Positions 50,386-60,223 are shown, counted from the first letter of the stretch. The stretch: DNA of 64,000 nucleotides from Paenibacillus peoriae KCTC 3763 (GCF_000236805.1 NZ_AGFX01000001.1:93945-157944); one strand, 5' to 3'. Notes: generated by a model not told the origin, from the letters alone. Numbers and translations: made by a program.

Positions 50386-51000
50386 ATGGACTATATATCT
50401 AGCATCATTAATTATTTGTTTGAGATGATTCGCAGTCTTGGATATTTTGGTATTATGCTTGGGCTGATGGTTGAGGTCATACCAAGTGAAATTGTTCTCG
50501 CATATGGTGGTTTCCTAGTGTCCTCGGGCCATATTAATTTCTTTGGTGCGGTCTTGTTTGGTACCATTGGCGGGGTGCTGGCTCAGCTGTTTATTTATTG
50601 GATTGGACGTTATGGCGGCAGACCGGTATTGGATAAGTACGGCAAATACATACTTATCAAAAAGAGTCATGTGGACCACGCTGAGGCTTGGTTCAACAAA
50701 TACGGCACAGGGGTCATTTTCACAGCGCGTTTTATCCCTGTTGTGCGTCACGCAATCTCAATTCCTGCCGGGCTCGCTCGAATGAACGTATGGCGCTTTA
50801 TTATTTTGACGACGCTGGCGATCATACCTTGGTCTGTTCTGTTTATTTATTTAGGTACGCTGCTGGGGAATAAATGGGAGCAAATCGATGAAATGGCTGC
50901 ACCTTACATCAAACCGATTTTGCTGGTTGCTCTTGCGCTCTTGATCATTTATTTTGTCATCAAATGGGTTATATCCAAAAACAAAAAAGGAAGTGCATAA
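50386..51000 (+). CDS. DedA-family membrane protein
   Basis: A 204-residue polytopic protein with the DedA (VTT) signatures EVIPSEIVLAYGGFLVS, GRYGGRPVLDKYGKY, and FTARFIPVVRHAISIPAGLARM containing the conserved F/TRxxPxxR segment. DedA proteins flip or transport lipid carriers such as undecaprenyl phosphate and support envelope homeostasis. A GTG at 50374 is in frame; AGGGAG before 50386 suggests the ATG. The thioredoxin-like gene begins 2 bases after its stop. Confidence 0.9.
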   Translation: MDYISSIINYLFEMIRSLGYFGIMLGLMVEVIPSEIVLAYGGFLVSSGHINFFGAVLFGTIGGVLAQLFIYWIGRYGGRPVLDKYGKYILIKKSHVDHAEAWFNKYGTGVIFTARFIPVVRHAISIPAGLARMNVWRFIILTTLAIIPWSVLFIYLGTLLGNKWEQIDEMAAPYIKPILLVALALLIIYFVIKWVISKNKKGSA

Positions 51001-51001
51001 C

Positions 51002-51571
51002 ATGAGCCGTACTAACGTATCGCAATATTTCGGAAAGGGCTTGAGCCCTGGGCAGTTTATGGAGGGAATGGAAAAGAACAAGGAAACCTTCCGCTCTGGA
51101 TACGATCAGTTTGTTTGGAACACCGAAGAGGATCGGGAGTATTTTGAAAGCTTGAACCATCGGGATGATATGCGTGTGCTTATATTGGCTGCTGATTGGT
51201 GTGGAGATGTGGTACGCAACGTACCAGTTGTATTCCGTGCATTGGAGAATAGCGGCATTCCAACCGAGGTTCTGATTTTGGAAAATCATCAGGAACTGAT
51301 GGATGACTTCCTGACCATGGGCGGACGTGCAGTACCGATTGTGATTTTTGCCGATACAGGGGGCCATGTGCTTGGTCACTGGGGACCGCGCCCCGCACAT
51401 GTCCAACAAATCATGATCGAGTTCAAACGTGAAAATCCGGATCGTGAAGCCGATGATTATCAAGAGAAAATTGCGGTGGCTCGCAAAGAAATGGCTGAGA
51501 AATATGGGGAGGGAACCGAGGCTCATCCTGTGATTGTTCAGGAATTGCGCGAGCTGATCTCGGGATTTTAA
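51002..51571 (+). CDS. Thioredoxin-family protein with single active-site cysteine
   Basis: A 189-residue thioredoxin-fold protein. The active-site region reads LAADWCGDVVRNVPVVFRAL: only the first cysteine of CxxC remains, with Val at the second position. GGRAVPIVIFADTGG supplies the cis-proline loop. It may act as a monothiol reductase or bind partners. AAGGAAG lies 9 bases before the ATG; the frame upstream overlaps the DedA gene. The MBL gene follows by 3 bases, suggesting one operon of three. Confidence 0.85.
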   Translation: MSRTNVSQYFGKGLSPGQFMEGMEKNKETFRSGYDQFVWNTEEDREYFESLNHRDDMRVLILAADWCGDVVRNVPVVFRALENSGIPTEVLILENHQELMDDFLTMGGRAVPIVIFADTGGHVLGHWGPRPAHVQQIMIEFKRENPDREADDYQEKIAVARKEMAEKYGEGTEAHPVIVQELRELISGF

Positions 51572-51574
51572 CTC

Positions 51575-52204
51575 ATGACGCTATCCATTCGCAGCTTTAA
51601 TCTCGGCCCACTCCAAACGAATGCTTATTTGCTTCAGGGGGATGATCCGCAGCGTGCCATTATTATTGATCCGGGGATGAATCCGGGCCCTTTGCTAAGA
51701 GCTATTGAATCGCTGACGATTGAGGCGATCTTGCTGACTCACGCCCATTTTGACCATATCGGTGGGGTAGAGGCGATTCGCAATGCCAAAGGGTGCCCAG
51801 TTTACCTGCACGCCTTGGAGCAAGACTGGCTGACATTTCCCAAGCTGAATGGCTCCTTGATGTGGCCGGAGGCGTCGCCACCGATTTCGACGGAGCCTGC
51901 CGAATATGATTTGGACGAAGGCCAGCAGTTGGACTTAATCGGGCACACGTTCAAGGTGCTTCATACACCGGGGCATTCACCTGGTAGCGTGAGCTTTTTG
52001 TGCGGCAAACATCTTTTTTCCGGGGATGTACTATTCCGTCAAGGCGTCGGGCGTACGGACTTGCCTGGCGGTCGGGAACGGGACTTATTTGATTCGATTC
52101 AGAACAAGTTGTTCCCGCTTGGAGATGACGTTACCGTGTATTCCGGTCACGGACCCAAAACATCCATCGGCTATGAAAAAGTCAATAATCCGTATATCCG
52201 GTAA
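51575..52204 (+). CDS. MBL-fold metallohydrolase (glyoxalase II-like)
   Basis: A 209-residue hydrolase with LLTHAHFDHIGG (HxHxDH) near residue 60, HTPGHSPGSVSF, LFSGDVLFRQGVGRTDLPGG and VYSGHGPKTSIGYEK, the full metal-ligand set of glyoxalase II-type MBL proteins (B. subtilis YqgX-like). It probably hydrolyses a thioester. Starts 3 bases after the thioredoxin-like gene; its ribosome site is weak, consistent with coupling. Confidence 0.88.
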   Translation: MTLSIRSFNLGPLQTNAYLLQGDDPQRAIIIDPGMNPGPLLRAIESLTIEAILLTHAHFDHIGGVEAIRNAKGCPVYLHALEQDWLTFPKLNGSLMWPEASPPISTEPAEYDLDEGQQLDLIGHTFKVLHTPGHSPGSVSFLCGKHLFSGDVLFRQGVGRTDLPGGRERDLFDSIQNKLFPLGDDVTVYSGHGPKTSIGYEKVNNPYIR

Positions 52205-52345
52205 AATGTATGCACGTTTCAATTGGGGCAGAACCAAAGGTGTGACAGGTTTTGCTCCTTTTCGACAACAAATTATAAAATATGTATAGACAAAGGTTTT
52301 TATTTTTGTTAACATAAATTTATTGAAGTTACATACTAAACTCGC

Positions 52346-52390
52346 GAAGCACGCAAGCTGTGGATGAATCCCGGTTTGCGTTCTTTTTTT
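52346..52390 (+). terminator. Terminator after the DedA-thioredoxin-MBL operon
   Basis: GAAGCACGCAA pairs with TTGCGTTCTT (one mismatch) around an 18-base loop, then eight T. Confidence 0.65.
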
Positions 52391-52446
52391 TGCCCATTAA
52401 GAGGATAAAGAGGCATGAGGCCATCAGATCACAAGGGGGAGCAAGA

Positions 52447-52656
52447 ATGAAAAGAAAACATATACATGGGGTGCAGCATGAGAGTGGGGGAAGCCTCCGT
52501 TTTACTAATATAGTAGGAGATGAAGCATCCGTGGTAGGCTCTGAGCCGAAGGTTATAACATGGAAGAAGGTAACAAGACGAGCCTCCACCTATACACAAA
52601 AATGGCATGTAAGGCTAAATGAGCACAGGCTGGGGCGTGGAGATGGCCAATTCTAA
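52447..52656 (+). CDS. Possible 69-residue basic protein
   Basis: A short frame from ATG 52447 with a strong AAGGGGGAG site about 6 bases upstream. The product (MKRKHIHGVQHESGGSLRF and so on, with TWKKVTRRASTYTQKW) is basic and hydrophilic. I recognise no family. It lies just after a terminator, where a promoter for it is not obvious, so it is tentative. Confidence 0.35.
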   Translation: MKRKHIHGVQHESGGSLRFTNIVGDEASVVGSEPKVITWKKVTRRASTYTQKWHVRLNEHRLGRGDGQF

Positions 52657-52735
52657 GAACCATAGATGATATAGACAAACTATTTATTTTTTAGTAGACT
52701 TAGCAGATAAGTTCAGACAAACGGGGGGGCTAACG

Positions 52736-53122
52736 ATGCATCATTTAGGAGCTAGAATTATGATCGTCGCGGATGCTTTTGAGCAGAATCTTCCTGTGGG
52801 CGAACACGGTTATATCATTGCTTACGATCGTAATGCGGACAATGCTTTTGACTATGTCATTCGCGTCCCGAAGATGAATCGCAATTTTTTTGTACCATCC
52901 GGGGACATCGAGCTGGAAGAAAGTATTCTGAAGCTTGAAGCCGAGCGAATTGAGCGTGAAGCGCTGATAGATTACGCCCTTGCTACTCATAATGAGAAAC
53001 TGTTCAAGCATGTGATGAACGGTGGTCTTGATTCGGTAGAGGCTGAGGAAGAAGAAACCGCGGCAGAGTTGTTGTCACAGGCTGATTTTATCAAACAAGT
53101 CAATCTACGTGCTTGGATATAG
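52736..53122 (+). CDS. Hypothetical protein with IDEAL-like C-terminal helix
   Basis: A 128-residue protein. The first 60 residues form a small beta domain (ARIMIVADAFEQNLPVGEHG, YVIRVPKMNRNFFVPSGD). EREALIDYALATHNEKLFKHVM at about residues 83-105 resembles the IDEAL domain (Ile/Asp-x-x-Leu pattern) found in several Bacillus small proteins and the competence-linked ComK-binding family. GGGGGG lies 7 bases before the ATG. Two terminators follow. Confidence 0.7.
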   Translation: MHHLGARIMIVADAFEQNLPVGEHGYIIAYDRNADNAFDYVIRVPKMNRNFFVPSGDIELEESILKLEAERIEREALIDYALATHNEKLFKHVMNGGLDSVEAEEEETAAELLSQADFIKQVNLRAWI

Positions 53123-53123
53123 G

Positions 53124-53149
53124 AGTCGGCCACTGCTGACTCTTTTTAG
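53124..53149 (+). terminator. Terminator 1 after the IDEAL-like gene
   Basis: GAGTCGGC and GCTGACTC form a short stem over 4 bases, followed by five T. Confidence 0.7.
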
Positions 53150-53189
53150 GAATATATAACGGCACGATCTCGTTCCTATAGTTTTCGTG

Positions 53190-53216
53190 AAAGGCACCGA
53201 GAGGTGCTTTTTTTAT
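53190..53216 (+). terminator. Terminator 2 before the gat operon
   Basis: AAGGCACC and GGTGCTTT over GAGA, followed by seven T. The remainder of the 301-base gap holds only the repeat at 53345-53401. Confidence 0.8.
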
Positions 53217-53344
53217 ATCCGTTTAGCAACATCTATCTCATTGATGTACAGAATGCTTCTGTGCCGCGTCAAAGATTGAATTGTAAAAGGTTCTATCCTA
53301 TAATTAAAAACGTTATTTCAAAGTTCGGTGCAGCATTTTTTGAT

Positions 53345-53401
53345 ATCAGGATTTTGCAAAATTCGATTGGATGTCGATTATTGTTTTTTTGTAAAATCCT
53401 C
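53345..53401 (+). repeat. Palindromic repeat, long copy B
   Basis: Begins ATCAGGATTTTGCAAAATTC and ends GTAAAATCCTC; the outer GGATTTT and AAAATCC are inverted. Its first 24 bases are identical to copy A, which is in the opposite orientation. It ends 22 bases before gatC, next to its ribosome site. Confidence 0.72.
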
Positions 53402-53423
53402 ATATACATGAGGAGGGTTTTGT

Positions 53424-53711
53424 ATGAACATTTCCACGGAAGATGTCCGTCACGTAGCCAAGCTGTCCCGGTTGAATCTGACCGCGGCCGAAGAAGAAAC
53501 GATGACAGGGCAATTGAACGCCATTCTCCATTATGCGGAGAAGCTGAATGAGCTGGATACGGAGCAAGTAAAACCGACCACTCATGTGCTGCACGTCAGC
53601 AATGTCATGCGGGACGACGAAGTTCGCGAAAGTTTGACCCAAGAGCAAGTCATGCGCAATGCACCTGAAGAAGAAGACGGACAGTTTAAAGTTCCTGCTG
53701 TTTTGGAATAA
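53424..53711 (+). CDS. gatC: Asp-tRNA(Asn)/Glu-tRNA(Gln) amidotransferase subunit C
   Basis: A 95-residue subunit that stabilises GatA and GatB. VRHVAKLSRLNLTAAEEETM and the C-terminal RNAPEEEDGQFKVPAVLE are characteristic. GAGGAGGG lies 7 bases before the ATG. First gene of gatCAB. Confidence 0.95.
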   Translation: MNISTEDVRHVAKLSRLNLTAAEEETMTGQLNAILHYAEKLNELDTEQVKPTTHVLHVSNVMRDDEVRESLTQEQVMRNAPEEEDGQFKVPAVLE

Positions 53712-53738
53712 ATTTTACATTTGAAAGGGGGATGCAAA

Positions 53739-55196
53739 TTGAGCTTGTTCAATAACACATTGCCGGAAATACATAACAAGCTGCATCAAAAGGAAATTTC
53801 TGTGAGTGATCTGGTGGGACACGCTCTGGAAACGATTGGTGCACGGGAAGACAAGATCAGGGCCTATATCACCGTTGATGAGGAACAGGCCCGTGCATCG
53901 GCACGTCGGTTGGATGATCAGCTGGTTTCTGGAGAGGAACGCGGGTTGTTGTTTGGCCTGCCAGTTGGTATTAAGGATAATATTGTGACAGAAGGGCTGC
54001 GTACAACATGCGGCAGTCAGTTTTTGAAAAATTTTAATCCTGTGTATGATGCCACGGTTGTCGACAAATTACGAGCTGCCCAAACTGTAACACTCGGTAA
54101 AATGAACATGGATGAATTCGCCATGGGGGGCTCTAACGAGAACTCCAGCTTTTTCCCGGCGCGTAATCCATGGGATCTGGAACGTGTACCTGGCGGTTCC
54201 AGCGGGGGATCAGCAGCGGCTGTAGCAGCGGGTGAGGCTTATTTCACCCTTGGCTCTGATACAGGCGGTTCCATTCGCCAGCCCGCTTCCTATTGCGGTG
54301 TAGTGGGTCTGAAGCCAACCTATGGTCTGGTATCACGTTTTGGATTGGTGGCCTTTGCCTCCTCTTTGGATCAAATTGGACCCATTACTAAAAATGTTCA
54401 GGATTCGGCGTATGTCCTGCAGGCTATTGCAGGCTATGATCAGAAGGACTCTACTTCTGCGAAGGTTGACGTTCCTGATTATTTGAACGCTTTGACCGGA
54501 GATGTAAAAGGGCTTCGCATTGCTGTGCCTAAAGAATATCTTGGTGAGGGCGTCGATCCACAGGTTAAGGAAAAGGTGCTGGATGCACTGAAAACGCTGG
54601 AAGGACTGGGCGCGGTATGGGAAGAAGTGTCTCTCCCTCACACCGAATATGCGGTAGCTACATATTATCTGCTGGCTTCATCCGAAGCGTCCTCCAATCT
54701 GGCCCGCTTTGACGGCGTGCGCTACGGTGTACGTTCTGATAATCCTGACAACCTGCTTGATCTGTATCATCAGTCCCGCACGCAGGGCTTTGGCTCTGAA
54801 GTGAAACGCCGGATTATGCTTGGGACCTATGCGCTCAGTTCCGGGTACTATGATGCTTATTACCTGAAAGCTCAAAAAGTACGTACGCTGATTAAACAGG
54901 ATTTTGACCGTGTATTTGAGCAATATGATGTTATTATCGGACCTACCGCACCGACAACTGCTTTCAAAATCGGTTCGCAGGTGGATGATCCATTGACAAT
55001 GTATTTGAACGATATTTTGACGATTCCGGTGAGCTTGGCCGGGGTGCCGGCTATCAGTATTCCTTGTGGTCTTGCAGATGGACTGCCGGTCGGACTGCAA
55101 ATTATCGGGAAAGCCTTTGATGAGTCTTCCGTGCTGCGTGTAGCGCATGCATTTGAACAAAATACCGAATTTCACAAGCGGCGTCCACAGCTGTAA
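53739..55196 (+). CDS. gatA: Asp-tRNA(Asn)/Glu-tRNA(Gln) amidotransferase subunit A
   Basis: A 485-residue amidase that releases ammonia from glutamine for tRNA transamidation. The catalytic Lys lies in [11 protein letters not shown] near residue 77, and the Ser pair in [16 protein letters not shown] and [12 protein letters not shown], giving the Ser-cisSer-Lys triad. AAAGGGGG about 6-9 bases before the TTG at 53739 and the family start SLFNNTL support this start over an in-frame TTG at 53721. Confidence 0.96.
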   Translation: MSLFNNTLPEIHNKLHQKEISVSDLVGHALETIGAREDKIRAYITVDEEQARASARRLDDQLVSGEERGLLFGLPVGIKDNIVTEGLRTTCGSQFLKNFNPVYDATVVDKLRAAQTVTLGKMNMDEFAMGGSNENSSFFPARNPWDLERVPGGSSGGSAAAVAAGEAYFTLGSDTGGSIRQPASYCGVVGLKPTYGLVSRFGLVAFASSLDQIGPITKNVQDSAYVLQAIAGYDQKDSTSAKVDVPDYLNALTGDVKGLRIAVPKEYLGEGVDPQVKEKVLDALKTLEGLGAVWEEVSLPHTEYAVATYYLLASSEASSNLARFDGVRYGVRSDNPDNLLDLYHQSRTQGFGSEVKRRIMLGTYALSSGYYDAYYLKAQKVRTLIKQDFDRVFEQYDVIIGPTAPTTAFKIGSQVDDPLTMYLNDILTIPVSLAGVPAISIPCGLADGLPVGLQIIGKAFDESSVLRVAHAFEQNTEFHKRRPQL

Positions 55197-55222
55197 TTTA
55201 GCGAAAAGGAGGGAACCCATTC

Positions 55223-56668
55223 ATGTCTACAACTACATCCAAATATGAGACGGTCATCGGACTTGAAGTCCATGTGGAATTGCATACGAAGTCTAAAATA
55301 TTTTGCGGATGCTCGACATCTTTCGGAGCGCCGCCCAACTCACATACATGTCCAGTATGTCTCGGACACCCGGGGGTATTGCCGGTATTGAACCGTCAGG
55401 CCGTCGATTATGCGATGAAAGCAGCGATGGCGCTCAATTGTACCATTGCTGATGTGAGCAAGTTTGATCGCAAAAACTATTTTTACCCCGATTCACCGAA
55501 GGCTTACCAAATCTCGCAATATGATCAACCCATCGGCGAAAACGGCTGGATTGATATTGAGGTGAACGGTGAGACCAAACGTATCGGTATTACCAGACTG
55601 CATCTGGAAGAAGATGCAGGTAAATTAACCCATGTGGATGGCGGCTATGCGTCTCTGGTTGATTTTAACCGGGTCGGCACACCACTGGTCGAAATCGTTT
55701 CGGAGCCGGAAATATCTTCACCGGAAGAAGCCAAGGCTTATCTGGAAAAAATACGTGCCATCATGCAGTATTGCGATGTATCCGACGTGAAGATGGAGGA
55801 AGGCTCACTTCGCTGTGACGCGAATATCAGTCTTCGTCCGCGTGGACAAAAAGAGCTGGGAACCAAAGCGGAACTGAAAAACATGAACTCCTTCCGTGGC
55901 GTACAGCGCGGACTGGAATATGAGCAGTTCCGGCAGGAGCAGACGCTGGAGGAAGGCGGAACGATTGTACAGGAGACACGTCGTTGGGATGAGGCCCAAG
56001 GTAAAACCCTGTCCATGCGTGGTAAGGAACAGGCGCATGACTATCGTTATTTCCCGGACCCGGATCTCGTTACACTGCATATTGATGAGGAATGGAAAGA
56101 GCGCATTCGTGCTTCGATTCCTGAACTGCCTGACCAGCGTAAAGCACGCTACACTTCGGAATATGGATTACCTGAGTATGATGCTCAGGTGATTACGTCC
56201 TCCAAGCCACTGGCCGATTTGTTCGAGGATAGCCTCCAATACACCAAGGATGCCAAAGCGGTATCCAACTGGATTATGGGGGATTTGCTCGGCTATTTGA
56301 ACAGTGTCGGTTTGGAACTGTCGCAGGTTAAGCTGACAGGCCGGGGCTTGGGTGAAATGATCGGACTGCTGGAGAAGGGAACGATCAACAGCAAAATCGC
56401 TAAAACGGTCTTCAAGGAAATGCTGGAGAGTGACAAACTTCCACAGCAAATTGTTGAAGAAAAAGGGCTAGTGCAAATCAGCGATGAGGGTGCGATCATG
56501 ACCATCGTCGAACAGGTTGTAGCAGCTAACCCGCAATCGGTTGAGGATTACAAAGCCGGCAAGCAAAAGGCTATAGGCTTCCTGGTCGGTCAAGTGATGA
56601 AGGAGAGCAAGGGCAAAGCAAACCCTGGCCTCGCCAATAAGTTGCTGACAGAAGTGCTGAACCGCTAA
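55223..56668 (+). CDS. gatB: Asp-tRNA(Asn)/Glu-tRNA(Gln) amidotransferase subunit B
   Basis: A 481-residue subunit that binds and activates the mischarged t[36 protein letters not shown] and [13 protein letters not shown] are signature blocks, with zinc-type cysteines, and the C-terminal 100 residues are the helical tRNA-binding tail. AAAAGGAGGG lies about 9 bases before the ATG. Last gene of the gat operon. Confidence 0.97.
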   Translation: MSTTTSKYETVIGLEVHVELHTKSKIFCGCSTSFGAPPNSHTCPVCLGHPGVLPVLNRQAVDYAMKAAMALNCTIADVSKFDRKNYFYPDSPKAYQISQYDQPIGENGWIDIEVNGETKRIGITRLHLEEDAGKLTHVDGGYASLVDFNRVGTPLVEIVSEPEISSPEEAKAYLEKIRAIMQYCDVSDVKMEEGSLRCDANISLRPRGQKELGTKAELKNMNSFRGVQRGLEYEQFRQEQTLEEGGTIVQETRRWDEAQGKTLSMRGKEQAHDYRYFPDPDLVTLHIDEEWKERIRASIPELPDQRKARYTSEYGLPEYDAQVITSSKPLADLFEDSLQYTKDAKAVSNWIMGDLLGYLNSVGLELSQVKLTGRGLGEMIGLLEKGTINSKIAKTVFKEMLESDKLPQQIVEEKGLVQISDEGAIMTIVEQVVAANPQSVEDYKAGKQKAIGFLVGQVMKESKGKANPGLANKLLTEVLNR

Positions 56669-56683
56669 TGGCATAGATTTGAC

Positions 56684-56717
56684 AGGGGGCTTGTCTTTTA
56701 GGGACAGGCCCCTTTTT
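56684..56717 (+). terminator. Terminator of gatCAB
   Basis: AGGGGGCTTGTC pairs with GACAGGCCCCT (one G-T), followed by five T. Confidence 0.85.
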
Positions 56718-56801
56718 GCATAGATGCTGAGGAGGGTTGGGCGAAAACGATCTTCAGAAGCGTGATGGCACATTATGAGTTTCCTTTAGGAGGGAAAACA
56801 G

Positions 56802-57263
56802 ATGGTTACCCTATGTTCATTGACAGACGATGATATCGTAAACCAGATATGGCGTCTTCAGCACGTTGCTTATAGGCTGGAAGCGGAGCGAATTGGGTTT
56901 GAGGAGATTCCGCCCCTGATGGATACATTGGATACGCTGAAAAGCTGTGGTGAGTCCTTTTATGGCTGGGTAGAGGACGACGAGCTGCTAGGTGCGCTGG
57001 CTGTGCAGTCTGAGTCGCCCGGTTCGCTTACTCTTACGCGTATGATGGTCCATCCGGATCATTTTCGTAAAGGGATTGCGGACTCTTTAATGAGGCATGT
57101 TTTGAATGAACATCGTCATATACCGCTGTTTATCGTCTCCACAGGAACTTTAAATACTCCCGCGGTGGCACTTTATCGTAAACATGGCTTTCATCCCGTG
57201 TCGGCGGCTGAGGTCGCTCCGGGCGTGGAATTAACCACTTACCATTTGCATAACGTGAAGTGA
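56802..57263 (+). CDS. GNAT-family N-acetyltransferase
   Basis: A 153-residue acetyl-CoA-dependent acetyltransferase. LTRMMVHPDHFRKGIADSLM contains the pyrophosphate-binding Q/RxxGxG/A loop (with HFRKGIA), and NTPAVALYRKHGFHPV is the C-terminal motif. The acceptor is unknown. AGGAGG lies about 9 bases before the ATG. Confidence 0.88.
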   Translation: MVTLCSLTDDDIVNQIWRLQHVAYRLEAERIGFEEIPPLMDTLDTLKSCGESFYGWVEDDELLGALAVQSESPGSLTLTRMMVHPDHFRKGIADSLMRHVLNEHRHIPLFIVSTGTLNTPAVALYRKHGFHPVSAAEVAPGVELTTYHLHNVK

Positions 57264-57361
57264 CGTTGAGACACCTTTGAATCAGCAGTGAACATACACA
57301 CAAGCTTACAAACCGCGCACCTGATGAGGGGAGCGCGACATCACCGGGAGGAGAGATTCGA

Positions 57362-58075
57362 GTGAATAATCCGTGGATTATCGATGATTCACATATCATT
57401 TTACGGCTTGTACTATCCATGCTTCTCGGTGGATTTATTGGCTTTGAACGTGAACGCTCCAATCACGCTGCCGGTTTGAGAACCCATATTATGGTCAGCC
57501 TGGGTTCGACACTGATTATGCTGCTCTCCATTTATGGTTTTGACGATTTTATTAAAGATGCCAATGTGCGCGTAGATCCAGCCCGTTTGGCTGCAGCGGT
57601 GATTACTGGCGTAGGCTTTTTGGGCGCAGGGACAATCTTGTTTACTGGCAAAGCCATCACCGGCTTAACAACAGCCGCTTCCATTTGGGTCGTGGCCGCT
57701 ATTGGCCTTGGTGTTGGAGCGGGTTTTTATTTTCCGTCTATTGCAGCGACGGTGCTTGTGTTTTTAAATTTAAGGGTATTTAACAAAATCGAACTGCGGT
57801 ATATGCGTGAACGGGAACGTCACCTGATTACTTTGTACGGATTGTCCTCTCATGAATTACTGGAGCAAATTTCGAATTATTTAAAACAGGAAAAAGTAGA
57901 AATACGCAAAATAACGATTAAAGAACATGAGCATGTCCCTTTTCATGAAGTGTACCCTAATCGGCAAAGTATGGAGGTCTCTTTGGAAGTATTGACCAGC
58001 CACGATTTTGATCCAGTGCGTATTGCAGCTGAGCTTCGGCAGTGGGAAGATGTAGCGGCAGTCTCCGTGGAATGA
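57362..58075 (+). CDS. MgtC/SapB-family membrane protein
   Basis: A 237-residue protein with the MgtC block LSMLLGGFIGFERERSNHAAGLRTHIMVSLG (about 16-46), AAVITGVGFLGAGTI and four or five helices, then a C-terminal ACT-like cytoplasmic domain of about 90 residues. MgtC proteins modulate Mg2+ adaptation and the F-ATPase. The GTG start has GGAGG about 9 bases upstream. The downstream membrane gene begins about 107 bases on. Confidence 0.88.
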   Translation: MNNPWIIDDSHIILRLVLSMLLGGFIGFERERSNHAAGLRTHIMVSLGSTLIMLLSIYGFDDFIKDANVRVDPARLAAAVITGVGFLGAGTILFTGKAITGLTTAASIWVVAAIGLGVGAGFYFPSIAATVLVFLNLRVFNKIELRYMRERERHLITLYGLSSHELLEQISNYLKQEKVEIRKITIKEHEHVPFHEVYPNRQSMEVSLEVLTSHDFDPVRIAAELRQWEDVAAVSVE

Positions 58076-58182
58076 TGGGTTGCCTCATTTTTTCCCAGTT
58101 ACTCTTACATCCGATTGGGGTACTATTTAACCATCAATGCATTTTCAACGGAACACGTATGGAATTCAAAGGGGAGGATGGC

Positions 58183-58812
58183 ATGAACTCGGAACAACCG
58201 TTACCGTCTGGAGAATCCCGGCGTCTACTAGAGCCAGAACAGCGGGAACAACCCTCACAGGGGAAGCGTCTAAAATACGCTAGATTCCGCAAAGTGATTG
58301 CCATTATCATGGCGACATTAATACCTGGACTGGGGCATCTATTTTTGGGATTGTTTATTAGGGGGCTCACATTTATTGTATTGCTCCTGTTGGATATTTT
58401 TGCGATGTTGTATGTTTCCTCTGACGGCCTAAGGATCAACATCCCGTTGCTTATCTTGCTTGGATTATTTATCCCTGTCTTATATTTTTACAATGTGTAT
58501 GACGTCTTACAATCAGCAGATTATATGGTTCGGTATCGCCGCAAGCCGGATCGTTATTCACGAATGGATGCCAGAGGTCACCAAAGCAGTCCTTTTTATG
58601 CATGGGAGAGAGGCTTGGCTTTTGCTGTACTGCTGGTCGCAGGCGGTGGACTTATGATTTTGTTCCGCATGAAGCCTCGCTGGCTGGGCATTTTTTTTGA
58701 GGATTACGGCTTCCTGACACTGGCCATTTTATTGATACTGATCGGATTATTCATTTTTCTGCGGGAAATTGTCCTGTCCTTTAAGCGAAAAAAATTGAAG
58801 GAAAGAGGGTGA
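58183..58812 (+). CDS. Polytopic membrane protein, unknown function
   Basis: A 209-residue protein with a hydrophilic N-terminus (about 40 residues, Glu/Gln/Arg-rich) and about five or six helices. ATLIPGLGHLFLGLFIRGLTFI resembles the glycine-proline motif of small TM2/DUF-type proteins. No function is recognised. AAAGGGGAGG precedes the ATG at 58183. It ends 7 bases before the DUF4097-like gene, so the two form an operon, perhaps membrane partners. Confidence 0.72.
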   Translation: MNSEQPLPSGESRRLLEPEQREQPSQGKRLKYARFRKVIAIIMATLIPGLGHLFLGLFIRGLTFIVLLLLDIFAMLYVSSDGLRINIPLLILLGLFIPVLYFYNVYDVLQSADYMVRYRRKPDRYSRMDARGHQSSPFYAWERGLAFAVLLVAGGGLMILFRMKPRWLGIFFEDYGFLTLAILLILIGLFIFLREIVLSFKRKKLKERG

Positions 58813-58819
58813 GGCTGGC

Positions 58820-60223
58820 GTGCACCGTAAAATAAGAGTCGGGCGCTACACCTCATCGCTTCTGTTAATGGCTGTAGGTGTTCTGCTGATCGTAGATGTG
58901 CTTCAAAATACTGAATATATGCTTCAGCTCCTTGTATGGTGGCCCGTAATTTTCGTGCTTTGGGGACTGGAGTATCTTATTTTTTTTGGTGTGTACTATC
59001 GCAAAGAGGGAAAGTCTGACCATGGTAGGCGTTTCAGGCCAGATCTGAAAGGGATTATCTCTGCTTTGGTCGTAGCTGCTTCGGTTTTTATCGTGACCCA
59101 GCAAAATCATTATATGTACCTGTGGAACCGGGTCAGTCTCAATCTGACGTCAGCCTCTATGGATTTTAGCCAGGCTAAAGAGAACCGGTATGATATGGGT
59201 GGTGTGCTGGTGCCTGTAACCATGCAGACGTCCGATTTGGTGGTGGATTCGGTTAATGGTGATATAACGCTGATCAGACGGCCTGTGTCCAATATAGAGG
59301 TGCGTGGGACCCTGTGGGTGGATCAAGCCCCTGCTGCCCAAGCGGACAAGATTGCTCAAGCCTCCTCACTGACTTCTACTGACGGCAAAACCATCCAGAT
59401 CCGTCCGGAGGTTCAGCCATATGGGGCATCCAGCAAGCGTCAGCCCCGTATGAATTTGCTGATTACAGTACCGGAGGATCGGCGCTTCAATATGCAGATC
59501 AGAACCTCCAACGGGAATATTACCCTGAACGGAGTAGATGCTATCGACAGCATTCGGCTTGAGAGCGGCAATGGGAATCTCATAGTCAATGATGCTATCG
59601 GTAATGTCCAAGGGGCCACCCTGAATGGTCAGATCAAATTGCACCGGATTACCGGAGATGTGGATATGCGAACAAACCGTGGCGACATGCAGGCAGGGAA
59701 CATTGAAGGAGCCGTGTCGCTGTACACGGTGGTAGGCGATATTCAGCTTGCACGCTCAAAAGGGGATATCACGACGGATACGCAGAATGGTGACATCAAC
59801 GTGCTGGACTCTACAGCCAAGCTGAATGCAAATTCGCTTAATGGTGCAATCAAGGTGAATAGCGAGCAGGTAGGCGGGGATTGGAAAATATACAGCGCCG
59901 TCGGCGATATTGTTTTGGAGCTTCCATCGAACGGAGATTTTCAGTTAGAGGGCTCCAGCAGTTATGGCAATCTTCAATCCGAGTTTCCATTTAAGATAGA
60001 CAGTAAAAGTATTTCAGGCCAAAATGGGACAGGCAAATATGTGATCAACGTAGAGGGCAACAGTAATTTAATGATTAAAAGGATACTGATGCCGATGTTG
60101 CCTGGTTTGGATGAGTCCGGAAAACCGACCGTGCCTGGCATATCTGAAGGCTCTCCAGATGGTTCGGAAGCTTCTGCTACAGATACCTCGACAGAGACAT
60201 CTGGCAATACTACGGCGCGTTGA
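58820..60223 (+). CDS. LiaF-like membrane protein with DUF4097 beta-helix
   Basis: A 467-residue protein. Residues 1-105 hold three or four helices, like the LiaF/DUF5668 membrane part (LLLMAVGVLLIVDVLQ, LLVWWPVIFVLWGLEYLIFF). The rest is an extracytoplasmic DUF4097-type right-handed beta structure built from repeats of the type SGNGNLIVNDAIG, TNRGDMQAGNIEG and VGDIQLARSKGDI. The C-terminal tail is Ser/Thr/Gly-rich. Such proteins sense or shield the envelope, but the role here is inferred. The GTG start is supported by GGTGAGG. Confidence 0.82.
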   Translation: MHRKIRVGRYTSSLLLMAVGVLLIVDVLQNTEYMLQLLVWWPVIFVLWGLEYLIFFGVYYRKEGKSDHGRRFRPDLKGIISALVVAASVFIVTQQNHYMYLWNRVSLNLTSASMDFSQAKENRYDMGGVLVPVTMQTSDLVVDSVNGDITLIRRPVSNIEVRGTLWVDQAPAAQADKIAQASSLTSTDGKTIQIRPEVQPYGASSKRQPRMNLLITVPEDRRFNMQIRTSNGNITLNGVDAIDSIRLESGNGNLIVNDAIGNVQGATLNGQIKLHRITGDVDMRTNRGDMQAGNIEGAVSLYTVVGDIQLARSKGDITTDTQNGDINVLDSTAKLNANSLNGAIKVNSEQVGGDWKIYSAVGDIVLELPSNGDFQLEGSSSYGNLQSEFPFKIDSKSISGQNGTGKYVINVEGNSNLMIKRILMPMLPGLDESGKPTVPGISEGSPDGSEASATDTSTETSGNTTAR

